This document shows, in pieces, positions 12,301 to 23,275 of a DNA stretch of 64,000 nt. Both the position numbers and the translations under genes were made by a program. The notes below the pieces were generated by a model. That model did no database searches. It had not been told where the DNA came from and saw nothing but the letters and a program-made list of their open reading frames with translations. Within the stretch, counting starts at the first letter, position 1; each line of letters starts with the position of its first letter. This stretch comes from Lepiota brunneoincarnata. Taxonomy: Eukaryota > Basidiomycota > Agaricomycetes > Agaricales > Agaricaceae. Location of the stretch: the NCBI GenBank assembly GCA_023014365.1, contig JAEBUN010000006.1, forward strand, positions 1,178,001 to 1,242,000, in the 5' to 3' direction.

Positions 12301-15300
12301 ATGGCGGACCGTACTGCAGATCGGCCCGTCTGGTTCCATCTGAATCACGAAGACATAAACGAAAAAGATCAACTGACATTTAGCGAGCTACCCCCCCTGT
12401 ATCCGCATTTCTTTGTCCCTACCATGCAAGAAAAACCACAAAATCCAATAATAGACAACATCAAGCTCTCGGAAAAGAATGATGAACCCAAGAAGGATCC
12501 CTCAAGAATGCGAGCGTCGCTGCCTCCAGAGTTAAAGATCATCACAGACGACGCGTCACAATTGCAAGAAGAGAGCTCATTTGGCCAGGAAAATCTGATA
12601 TGGAATACACTCAACCTCCACGGGAACCGTAGAAAGGTGATCACCCAGTTTCTGACTCTACCAGTAGTTGATGGCAGCATTAGTTACTCTCCTGGGATAC
12701 ATTACGTGCAGTGGATCAGCCAGTTTGTTCTTCCGTGCCGTTCCTCTCAGAAAGGGATGGACTTGTATATGCCTCAGCACGATACCAGCGAGTTATCCGA
12801 TCATCTTACGGAATGCTCAGAAATCTAAACTCTCCATATTAGTGTTTACCCTCGTTTGAAGGATGCCTCGACACGTATGGTCTACGTCACCCAGAAAGAT
12901 CTATTCTCGTCGTTGAAAATGACTGTGCTTGGAAACACATCATTGTACCACACATGGGATGTCGGAACCCAGCGGTTCATTCAAATAGGCGTAGGGGAAG
13001 GGGAGCGCGGCTTTCTGCTTCTTGACGGGAGGGATGAAGTTATCAGCAACAGGTAAATATAGCTGTGGGTGAGGGAGAGAAGATTCCCTTTTTCTGATTC
13101 GTCTCCAGTGTTCTTGCAAGATTTTTGACTATTGGAAACATAATGAGGCGGTTAGACATCCTGTCGGCAGGCTTGCGTAGCCGGTGAGTCGGCCTCTCTC
13201 CCTTTATACTCGCCCAAGCTCATGGCCTAACCTCTAGGTCCGTTAAAGGTACACCCACAATCCACGCCTTTGCTCATGCTCTTTCGAAAACGCTCGACTA
13301 CCTTCGTAGTGCCCTTGCTCAGTGTCCACCATCTGCTGAGCTCCACACCGGAAGTGTTCCTGTCTCTTCTGTGTGGATGCGATATGAAATATACCACGAC
13401 ATCTTGTCCTCTCTTGCAGGTCTTTGCGGATGTGTATGTCACCATTGTCACCGCTTTAGAGCTAGGAAGAATCTCATACATCCATAGACCGAGGACAAAA
13501 TTCCTAGCGAATATGAACCTTTCGATGCAGACCCCGTCAATCTACTCTCGCGCATATATCATCATCTTGATGCACATATCACTCAACAATCGCCTAAAAC
13601 CATCACCGCAATAATTGCTTATATCCTGACGTGTGCATCTCAGGAATACCTCCATCATATAGCCCAGTCTGTCGGGTACGGGAATGAACCCCTTCAGAAG
13701 AAGCAAGAACGTATCACCAATCTCTCCCTCGATGAGTATAGCCTTGACGAAGATGTTCGAGATGACGAAGAAGATATTTTTGATGTACTGGAACGATTAG
13801 AAGACAACTTTCCCTCTTTCTTCCCTCCCGAGCTTCTTAGTATACTTCCTGCTGCCCAGAGGTCGTTAATCCTTCTCAAGAGAGCGGAACCCAACCATCC
13901 GCTTCTCAGTCAACCCGCAGGGCCATCCGAAGTGTTTTGGTTCTGGAAACGAGAAGATGTTGAGGCTGCCTGGTCGAAAAACCAAGTCACCCGCTACGCC
14001 CACTGTACCGAAGGTAGAGCAGAAAACTTACCGGGAATTCATGCTACTCTCGATTATAAGCCAGAGCTAGCGGGGTTCCGAATATTCGACATGGAGCCAG
14101 GTGCCGACATTGGAAGCTCTCTCGGAACCAATGCAAATACGACACAAGTTATCCAGGATTTTATCGACTCTTTTCCAGATACCCTACCTGCTATTACCCC
14201 CACTCTCGCACAGCTAAGCTCTCTTGTGTTTTCAGACCTCCTGCAACATGCTTCAAGTTTATCTTCCGCGTTGTTGGACCTCTTTCTAGATCATCCAGGG
14301 AGGCTCAACTTTCGTTCTCACCTCGTCCTTCTTCGGGACTTCCTCCTCATCACAGCTCCCCCCTTCAAGTCTAGGCTGTCTGCTGCTCTATTCTCTGACA
14401 AGGAAGACTACGAGATTGACAATCGAAACCGCACACCGTCTCTTCAGATTCTCCGGCTGCGGAAGCAGACCACAGAGAGCACACAGCCTTGGGCTGTCGG
14501 ATTGGCCTCCGCACTACTCGAACGAGAGATTTGGCCCCCTGTGGGAACCGACCTAAGCCTCTTTCTGCGTACGGTCATCGTTGATTCGCTCGAATATCCC
14601 CAAGATGACCACAGGCTCCCCAAGCAAATTATCACCGAGGCTTCTTGGAGACTTGGATTCGCAATTCGGGATTTACCCGTAGGTCCGGGTCGTGATAAGT
14701 GGCTCAGCCCTCTCTGTAAGTAACCATTCGTCCCGTTGATTGGCTGTCCTGATGCGCTGCAGGTGTAGAGTATGTTCGGAAACGCAAACCCCGCTGGAGG
14801 TGTCTAACATCCTTTATAACAGAGCGCTTGATTTTCTTTATATGGACTATAAACCCCCACATCCGCTGGAAGTCCTTATTCCTTATGAAATTCTATCCAA
14901 ATATCAGAGGATGTTTACCTTCCTCTTGAGGTTGCTAAGAGGTATGCCTTGTTACTCCCAAAATCATTCCCCCTCTGACATTAGAGCTTCCCAGTCCAAC
15001 GTGCTCTGCATGCTGTCTACAGGATGACCAGATCCCCAGCAGTGCCTATATTCCCCACTTTAGTGCCAGCAAGAAAGGTTATGCTACACTTTCGATTTGT
15101 AGCCCAGAGCTTCATCAATGCCCTCTCGGGATATGTTTTTGACACCGTCATTGGAGGAAACTTCAACCCCTTCCTTGCACAACTAGCTTCTGATCACAGC
15201 TTGGATGGCAAGAATGGGCATGCGAGGTTTTCTGATGTGTTTGAGCTTGCAAAACGCCATTCAGCCCTTCTCGACGATATTTTGAGCGCCTGTTTAATGC

Positions 15301-15681
15301 GTTCGGGGCAGAGGGCTGCGGGAGATCTCCTCCGCCAGGCCACGGAAGTCATGTTGGAGTTTGCTGTTGTCATTGGGGAATTGCGACGCGAAAGATTACA
15401 GGAATATGAAGCCGCGTCAGTAGTGGAGGATTTATTTGCCAAATTTAGGACTAAGATGACAACTTTGGTGAGCACCAATGGACACCGATGAATCACGTTG
15501 AATTACTAATTCTTGTGGATAGACTCAAGTATTGAAGGGATTGGCCGAGAAGAGCTCTTCCAAATCATTCGCGGAGCAATTTCTAGCTGGGCAACGGAAT
15601 CTCCCTGGAGGAACTGAGGCTTTGTATCACCTGTTGCTGCGGATCGACATCTCTAATTGGTGGTCTACAAGCCCACAATGA
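12301..15681 (+). CDS. Gamma-tubulin complex component, GCP5/GCP6-like (Spc97/Spc98 family)
   Basis: A large multi-exon gene for a protein of roughly 900-950 residues that helps build the microtubule-nucleating ring at spindle pole bodies. The N-terminal GRIP1-like half contains VPFLSERDGLVYASARYQR, YHTWDVGTQRFIQIG and VLARFLTIGNIMRRLDIL. The C-terminal GRIP2 half contains ALDFLYMDYKPPHPLEVLIP, YEILSKYQRMFTFLLRLLR and LHFRFVAQSFINALSGYVFD, and the end is ISNWWSTSPQ with a stop at 15681. The longest uninterrupted exon (about 13932-14716) carries FWFWKREDVEAAW and LPGIHATLDY. The lineage-variable middle suggests GCP5/6 rather than GCP2/3/4. Around 12600-12860 the reading frame changes in a way ordinary introns do not easily explain. 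It is convergent with the next gene, 77 bp between stops. Confidence 0.85.
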
Positions 15682-15758
15682 TATATCACGGCAGTTAAAC
15701 TATACAGTCTCTTATTTGTTTCAACGTTACATCAACTCGTCATCTACGGCAAGCACAG

Positions 15759-18660
15759 TTAGAAGTCATCCTCGAAGAAACTTTTCCCTGCTCCCCCTTC
15801 TAGCTCCCGCCGCAACTCGCGGATCAATTGGAGGTTGTCCCGTAGAACGAACTGTCCATTCTCGCTCTGATGCAAGTCTGCGTATTTCCAAAATGTCTTC
15901 TCGACGCTTCGCCAACTAGGGTCACCAGGGTGTACTTGGCAAAGGCACACCAGAGCGGGTGTCCACACAAGTGCCGCATCAGGTAACCACCATCTCCCAG
16001 CGGTAATCATAGAACAAAGGGTCTTGAAGAAGTCACTTTGGAATATGACCTCAAAGTGCTCCGGAGATAGGGAATCATCCCCTCTGAGGTAGATCGCTGC
16101 ACTGCTACGGACGAAAGTGCACAACGTTCGAAGGCTATACATTTGCAATCTCCGACCATCGATACTTCCGGTATTGGCAATATGAAGAAGAGTGCCCAAC
16201 CCTCCGCTGTCTAAAAATGCTTCGACCGCGAGGACGTGACAGGCGGATAAGTGGACATCGAGTAGCCGAAGAGTATTGCATATGATATTTGGGTGCTTGT
16301 GATTCTTCAAGGTGTTGATTAAATGATAGGTGAACAAGGATTGGTTCTTGGTGAACGCGAGCTTGGGAGGATGAAGGAGGTGGAGAATATCGACTAGCAT
16401 GCCCTCTGGTACCCCACCAGTCGTGATGTGATTATCGAGGTAGAGAGAGGTGAAGGCAGCTTTGGCAGAATCACGCAAGCACTGAGAGAATTTCGACGGT
16501 TTGGTCGCAAGGACGTTAGCGAGTCGTCCAAGTTCCAGTGCCACGATGTCAAGCAATGACTCCTCCGTCACTCCGTAGTTCTGAGGCTTGTGGACGATAT
16601 CAGATAACGCCCTGATGCTGACTTCCCAATAGATTTCCTTCCGCTTTTTCCCATCCCTCCGAACCTCGGGCTTCAAGAAATTGCCAGTTAAGGCATACAG
16701 ATTAAAATGGATCGCTTGTCGCACCGTCGAAGAACCAGTATTACCCAAGAGCTGAAGGAGCTTGATGAGGAGAGGGACAGCACTGGACATGATGTCTGCA
16801 ATGGCGGCTGCTGGTAATTCCCAGAGCGCAATACATTCTAGGAATGTATCTAGGATTTCCCGCTGCGCGGTCCAAGGCAGCTTGACTTGACCGTCAACGT
16901 GGCGCGAAAGCAGAGAGAGCAGTTCGCCTTGAGGGCTATGTTTCTCTAAGGATGCGAGGGCTAAGACGCAGGTTGCTGTCGTGCTGATATCCGGTTGGCT
17001 AGTGAAATCGCAGAGCATACGAAGAGGCTGAAGAAGTCGGGCAGGCCATTTCAGTTTGGTTTGATATGTTAATCGCAACCATGCGCGACAGTACTTCTCG
17101 GCCGCATGGGGGTCCTTGATGTACCACTCGACACCAAGGGTAGTGTCCAATTGAAAGCAAGATTCAAACCTCTCCAGGACCATCTCAACCGCTCCTGCCT
17201 GACGAAAAAGCTGGTATGCAGTAAAGTCCCTTGGGAACCCCGCAATCGCCTGTAGTGTGCTGGAGATCACATTTTCGGTGCCAGTTGACTCCTTAAGCAG
17301 CCAGATGAGTGCAGTGGCGTCCAATGCGTCTTCAGAAGTTGAAACCAGATTGCGATCCAAGGCCTGGTGGACTGAATGCGGTCTGAGAAAAAGAAGTAAT
17401 TATTCTTACTGTGCTTTGTGGCAAGCAAGATGCCCGGCTAAGTACTCACTCCTTGTCCCAGATTGAAACTTCGGTCAGCTCATAACTTTCCAGATCTGTC
17501 CTACTAGCCGGGGGTTTAGTGGAATAAAACCTGTACCAGTTTCGGCTAGGCCGTAACCAATGATGCAGATGGGCGGAAATGGGGTGTTGGTAGGGACAGT
17601 CAGGGGAGATGAGGGAGATGCACATTGAGCTGGCATAAAATATGTAGGCCAATCCAACGATGATGATGGTGGCCAGGCTGATGCCAAGCTCACCCGACCA
17701 GAGCATAACTACAATACCGCTGAAGAACAAGAACAGTGCAGCATGCAGGAGAAGCGGGAGCAAGCTTATCACCGTGAGCACATGCCACGAACGGAGATGC
17801 ATGAATCTGTCTTGTCGTTTCCGAGCACGATTCCGTGGCGACCCCGATATGTTGTGAGTATATGCATGCAGCCATTGTTTCGCTAGCATGGATATTAGAG
17901 CGGCAGATAGGCTACATACAAGGGCCGAGAACCAGAGCCCATTCACCCATTGAATTTGGACTCTCCTTGGATTAGACACCTCGTTCCCGACCGTCGTCGT
18001 CTCCGCTTCCTCGGGTGGAGGCCCTCCATTAGCGATTTGCAAAGCAAAGAGTTTGGACAGAAGCTCATTCGTCTTGTCCGTGGGATTGGGAAGCAACATT
18101 TGGTAGGCTTGTGTGATGAACGTGGTCAACACGGCAGAGAATAAACCAGTCTAGAGTGGAATATTGAAATCGACCATGTCAGATGGTTTTGATAGACGCA
18201 AGACCCACAAAAACAAGCAACACATCGATTTCGCGATTGAATTCCTCCACCATGGAGGTGTCCGCTCTAAAAGCCTCGCCGTTGTAGATGTGCCATATCA
18301 CAGAGTTTTCCGATGCCTCTTCCCCGATTTCTGCATGTTCCGGATCCCCCGAGGCGGAACAAAAGGCTGCTTTAACCACTGGTGAGTTACGAGATTCGAG
18401 AGGTACTAGAAGTTTCACGTACAATCCGACTGTTTGGTCGCTTGGATAGGTTCCTCCAGCTTAGGTCGAACAAGAGTACTTCTGGGTAACACCGTCTATA
18501 AATCAATAGTCAAAACAATGGTCTAGCACAAAGACACGCAGTGACGCAACAAAAATCATACCTCGTCTCCGGTCGAGATAATGTATTCATTCGAGAGGAC
18601 TGAAGACCTCCTAGTTGCCACCCCGCTGTCTCGAGCATCGGGGAAACGACCTGGCTCCAT
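15759..18660 (-). CDS. DUF6535 multi-pass membrane protein with long helical-repeat C-terminus
   Basis: The start at 18660 (MEPGRFPDARDSGVATRR) is followed by short exons that join in phase to a DUF6535 domain: SENSVIWHIYNGEAFRAD, EFNREIDVLLVFTGLFSAV, FITQAYQMLLPNPTD, VNGLWFSALVCSLSAALISM, LAKQWLHAYTHNISGSP and RARKRQDR. Hydrophobic segments lie at VFTGLFSAVLTTF, LWFSALVCSLSAALISML, LLPLLLHAALFLFFSGIVV and LATIIIVGLAYIFYASSM. After an intron at about 17446-17380 one long exon of more than 530 residues follows, leucine-rich and helical, resembling an ARM-type solenoid. Total about 850 residues. The family is expanded in Agaricomycetes and its function is not known. No truncation is seen. Confidence 0.88.
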
Positions 18661-19020
18661 CTGCAATGCTAAGGCTTTCCGGGTATGATGGCACTATTCA
18701 ATGAAAACCGGAGCAGTCCAGATATTAAATGCTGTGATTCGCTCTTTCATCCCGGACCGTTCGCATCTAAGAAGACCGGGTACATAGCCCCCATGAGTCG
18801 CGAAGACGCAGAGTGTTATATTTGCAGACAGAACTACAAGACGGTTTGATACGGTTATCAGTCAATCTCAGAGATGATCATGATGCAGAGACTCATGCAT
18901 GTGATAACTATGAGCAATCTGGGACTGGAACAACTTGATGCGGCACGCCAAATTCCATTCCTTTTTAATTTCGGGTTCATCACAGCATCCGCAGTGATTA
19001 GATACGATGGAGATCCCCCG
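18661..19020. other. Intergenic stretch
   Basis: This 360-bp stretch lies between the start of the DUF6535 gene and the 3' end of the cyclase gene, both on the minus strand. Nothing coding is supported; it should carry the DUF6535 promoter. Confidence 0.4.
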
Positions 19021-20362
19021 TCAGAATAAAGCCAAGGCACTAATATGATACTATTACTACCCAACAATGACTAGAGAACGCTTAACTCACTTTGGAGGGC
19101 TAGCAATCCCGTTGACCAGGTAGAGCGGACTCGAAGTCACAAAAAAGGAATATCTTCCTAGGGTTTTACATGTCTTTGCCAATTCTTCTAGGTCAAAGAG
19201 TTCCCCGATTGGTATCTTATGCTCGATATCAGAAAGATGCAAAGCTATTGGGTCAAACTTGGAACTCACGCCCCATAATGATAAGAGATATTCATGGAGA
19301 TCCCAATCTTGCACACTTGGGCGAGCCTCAAATGATGGAGTGTCTGCAGCCACAGCTGCGAAATGATGGTTCCTTGAAGGCAGGGATCAGTAACAACAAT
19401 CCAAGGGCAAACTGCGCTGCCCACCATAGCCATTCCACTTCATCTTGTCCCTGACGGATACCTACCAGGGTAGGGTTTTTCCCTGCTAGTGTTTTGGCTC
19501 TCTCCCCTCCTGAAGCATTCTCATACCAATTCACGTATCCCATACGAATAAAGAGGATATCCCCCGTTTGTAGGGTTAGGCCCTGAGCCTTTACGCACGC
19601 ATCCAAGCCTTGTGCAGTAACAAGGTGGGCATCGACCGGGGAATACTTGATCCCGTTGTCCGCAGCATAGGAAAAATAATCGACAAGGACACCTCTACCC
19701 ACAATCTTTCCTTGGAAAGCTGTAGAGCCACTCTTGAGCGAACCAGTTCCCAGGAACATCTGTTTCTTACTCACAATGGATCCCGTTCCTCCCTGGCTTG
19801 TCGAATGACGAGGGTAAACCGATGCCTTGAGCATCTACGATCTCATTTTCTGGAAGTCCGTTATAGAATAAACCTAGACAGAGATATTTTTATTGGCACA
19901 GCCTCAGCTTTCGGATGCTCTCACCTAAACGATGTCCGAAATGACGAAAGCCATCCCACTGGGAACTGCATTGGGTATTAAACGTTATTTCGTCGTCGTT
20001 GATGAATTTCGGGCCAGGCCATTTTTTGACTCTATGTTCAACACCTTGGCGCTCGAACGGGGTAGGGGACGGTTTGTGCATGGCCCAGTTGAGACTGCAC
20101 ACTTTGCCGCATTGAATCTCTGTTCGCGCAGCCTTGAGGATGCGACGTTCTGTGAGTAAATTCAAGGCGCCAAGCTCATCAATGGTTGTTGCTCCTGAGA
20201 TATGCTCATAGAAGCCCCATATGGCACCTGTGCGCCAGATGCAATCCATCAGCTTTCACTTGTATATCCGTCAACAGCATACTTGCCGCTGGGATCACCC
20301 GGACGGAAAGGCAGTGCGCTCAGCGGAGGGAACTCGATGTTGTCAAAGGGTGATTCGGCCAT
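19021..20362 (-). CDS. Cyclase-family hydrolase (kynurenine formamidase-like fold)
   Basis: Metal-dependent hydrolases of this family open amide or lactone bonds; the substrate here cannot be read. The start is MAESPFDNIEFPPLSALPF at 20362. Conserved parts in order are DELGALNLLTERRI, GKVCSLNWAMHKP, the metal-binding SSQWDGFRHFGH, GRGVLVDYFSYAADNGIKYS, LQTGDILFIRMGYVNWY and LHEYLLSLWG. A last intron (GTGAGT...CATATTAG) joins IASPP to NALALF and a stop at 19021, restoring the usual SPPNAxAxF end; reading straight through gives a stop at 19087 instead. Exon 1 fits best with a GC-AG intron (GCAAGT donor) that joins GDPSG to AIWGFY. Length is about 340 residues, complete. Its 3'-hydroxyisobutyrate dehydrogenase-like neighbour lies 125 bp upstream on the same strand. 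Confidence 0.88.
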
Positions 20363-20487
20363 CTTAGTGTGGCACTTCTTTTCGTCGAATCGGTGGCTTA
20401 AAAGCATTTATAGAGAATGTATTGTTTTTATTTGGTTGCAACGTCAGTGGACTATTTTGGAGTGCAGGTGCTCACGTCCACATGCTC

Positions 20488-21726
20488 CTAACGCCGAGTC
20501 AAGTTCCATTTTACGTCCGGTTCCACACCTCCTAACCTGGTGTGATGATAAATACTCGTTAGGCTACAAGGAAGGATATGTTCCGCTTACCATCTATAGA
20601 CAACACGGGAGTCCCTGTCGCGACATCTGGGATCTTCTGATGCTGCAGTGTATGCGGAAAGGCCGGCGTCTGCAAGTACCAATTTAGCGCCGACTTCGCG
20701 GGCAGCTGCTATTGCAAGCGTCATGTCCTTCTTCATTAGTTGTACCTTGAAGCCACCCTCGTAATTTTTACTGGTAACGGCTTCAGGGCAAACCCCTGGT
20801 ACGGGATTCACCGTACTGTTGACCCAACTACCACCCGAACTTGTCGCAAAGCAATCGCTCAAGGTCTTGGGATCAAGCCCTAAACGCATTCCCAAATTCA
20901 TTGCTTCAGACGTGGCCAAAGCAATCATTCCGGATAGGTAATTGTTGCTGAGCTTTGCAGCAAGTCCGAGAGATTGTCCTCCCATTGCATGAATCGACTT
21001 TCCCATGCGAGAGAATATGGACTGAAGGAGGGGGAAATGTGGCGAAGATTTATCAATCCCAACCATGAATGTTAGAGTTGCGGCGGCAGCACCTGGAGTT
21101 CCGCCAGATACTGGTGCGTCATGGAAGGTTGGTGGTTTGGTCATGTGAGACGAGCTGACCGCATCTGCAACCATGAGGGAAGTGGCGATATCGATTGTAG
21201 AGCTGAAGGCCGGGTCATTTAATGGCTGTATGGAGGCAGACAATAGATACGTACCAGTCTACAAAGTGTTTCACAGAACTATTCGTCGCAGACAACAACC
21301 CGGTCCTCTCGTCCAGGTAGACAGCGCGGACATGAGCGCCTGAGGATCTTGTTCAGCATCCAACGACATCCGCGACCAGCAAATGCTCACCTTCGGGTAC
21401 GATTGTTAAGACAAAATCCTGTCCCGTACGGTGGGTAGGTGCAGTAGTCCATAGGAGGAGGGAATACTCACGCTCTTCTCGGCGACCTCGCGAGAGCTAC
21501 CAGCTATCTCGACTCGAGCCCCTTTGACACCTCTTTCCACATCAAATGCAGCCTCCTCTTCCAGAAATCTGGTCATCGCGCCACCGTCAACATCATACAC
21601 CCATATTGTGCAGGTATTTGGGATTTTTCTCCTCAGCTGTCCTGCCATAGGATACCCCATAGCGCCGAGACCAACCCATCCAAAGTCCGAAGGAAAATCC
21701 GGTATTTCGTCGCTCGCCATGGTCAT
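20488..21726 (-). CDS. 3-hydroxyisobutyrate dehydrogenase-like NAD(P)-dependent enzyme
   Basis: A beta-hydroxyacid dehydrogenase. The start is MTMASDEIPDF at 21726, with an alternative in-frame ATG at 21720. The Rossmann motif is GWVGLGAMGYPMAGQL; then FVLTIVPEG, the substrate motif FHDAPVSGGTPGAAAATL, the catalytic-lysine region LGLAAKLSNNYLSGM and the C-terminal helical part NYEGGFKVQLMKKDMTLAI. The last intron (GTAAGC...CACCAG) joins VVYRW to LGGVEPDVKWN and a stop at 20490-20488. The usual role is valine catabolism, but there is no obvious mitochondrial leader, and the neighbours (a cyclase-type hydrolase and a carboxymuconolactone decarboxylase-like protein) suggest another hydroxyacid substrate. 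Length about 340 residues, complete. Confidence 0.9.
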
Positions 21727-22518
21727 TCAAGGTTGAATGACGAGCATTGGAGGGAGCTGATATTTGAGTATCACGAATTACAGGGCGGAATTACTTGAGT
21801 CCGTCGGTAAATCGAGAGGTGCTTACAGCACAACTTGAACGATAGTACTCAGAATAGCACGCTAATCTCCACCCTGTGTCATTCGCGTGTAGCAGAACTT
21901 GTGCGAAAAGAATTGAGAAATACCGAAGTTACGCGGGCTGCTTACATAGCCGGGATATTGGACAGGAGTGGATAGCCGCTCCTTTCTGGGTCCAACAGCC
22001 GTGATCCACTTCAAACCTCCAAGACAAGTCGCGACGGCGTCTATTCACCAAAGCAGGTATTCAGCAAGACCGTGAAATCTTTTCACCTCGGACCTGTTGG
22101 GGCAGCCAAGTGCCATTAAACAGGGCGCCCACTCACCGCTAAGATATAACGGTGACGGGAAGGCCGGCCTCTCATTTGTCCATGGCGGCACATCGGCCTA
22201 GTTGTGGATTGACCAGTGCTGCAGGCGCCGTAAGTGGACGACCATGTGGTCTGCTCGGAATAGCGTGTGGGTAGCGATGCGATGCATAGAAGATTAGGCT
22301 GACACTGCGGATACACCCCTTGTGTGGGAGAGTTATCAACCACGACACCACATATTCTGTCTGGCACCACCCAAATCTTATGTTCCATTTACAGTTCCCA
22401 GACCAACTCGAATCCTATTGGCAATAGAAATAGAGATGAGAACAGGGGCCTCTATCTACCAATCCAGCTACCACCCCTTGACTTCCCGGCCCAGGCACTT
22501 ACCATTGAAGAGTCGACC
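21727..22518. promoter_or_regulatory. Divergent intergenic region of the catabolic group
   Basis: This 0.8-kb stretch separates the dehydrogenase (-) from the decarboxylase-family gene (+) and must hold both promoters. Open frames inside it have no recognisable content. I could not pick out a convincing transcription-factor site by eye. Confidence 0.45.
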
Positions 22519-23275
22519 ATGTCCCAACAGCAAAGGCCTAATGAAGCCGCTCATCAAGAGATTTTCCAAGCAGGAGAGAAGATGCGACGTGCTGTTTTGG
22601 TAGGATCATTAAGAACAGCAGTGGAATTTACTAGTACGCGCTGACTGGCATCATTAGGGTGATGCATGGGTCGACGCCGCGACCAAACCCGTAGGATCCA
22701 ATTGCCGTAGCTGAGCTAGCATGTTAACAGCGTCCAGGATACTAGCGAATTCATGAAGTCTATGCAGCAGGTCAGGCGACCCTCTCTTGGTTCTAATGCA
22801 ATACTGACAGGTGCTGTAGCTCACGACAGAGGCAGGTGATCAACACCATCTGGATGTTATCGGGGCTGATAGGAGGGCCCTAGGTCGCATGGGGTACCAT
22901 ATGGACCCGCCCTGGCCTGGAACTGAAGCAGCGCAGCTTGATTGTAATCACTATACTCAGCGTGCTTGGGAAGGAGACTGAAGTATGTTGTTTCCCGGTG
23001 CCGGTAATTCATCCATATCCTTACCAATTTATGTCTCAGCTGGCAGGACACCTGAGGTCTGATTCCTGCTTCCCTCATCACGGCTGCTGTGTGATTCACG
23101 ACTGATACGAGAGCGCAGAGGAGCTTTCAAAAATGGATGTACAGAGCTCGAGATCCAAGAAGCAATGCTTCAGATCGCGATCTACTGTGGCATCCCGCAA
23201 GGCATACAAATGTTTCGTGTCGCAGATCGCGTCATCAAGCAGCTGAAGGAAGAGGGATTGCTACCAGCAGCATAG
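22519..23275 (+). CDS. Carboxymuconolactone decarboxylase-family protein
   Basis: At first sight this looks broken, but six small exons restore a complete 139-residue protein: 22519-22599, 22658-22690, 22738-22770, 22884-22982, 23040-23056 and 23119-23275. The product reads MSQQQRPNEAAHQEIF..., GDAWVDAATKP, DTSEFMKSMQQ, VAWGTIWTRPGLELKQRSL, VLGKETELAGHLRGAFKNG, CTELEIQEAMLQIAIYCGIP and QMFRVADRVIKQ. The WTRPGL..RSL and ExxEAxxQxAxYCGxP patterns are diagnostic of the CMD/AhpD-like fold. True 4-carboxymuconolactone decarboxylases act in protocatechuate breakdown, but single-domain fungal members also occur in other degradative or biosynthetic clusters. Exon 5 is only 17 nt. Confidence 0.85.

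Noticed and set aside
22116..22388. 90-codon minus-strand frame in the divergent promoter of the catabolic group
   Set aside because: Composition is not protein-like and it lies in the expected promoter.
22600..23118. CMD-family gene read as a pseudogene with stops
   Set aside because: Six short exons with good splice ends and consistent phase restore a complete protein.
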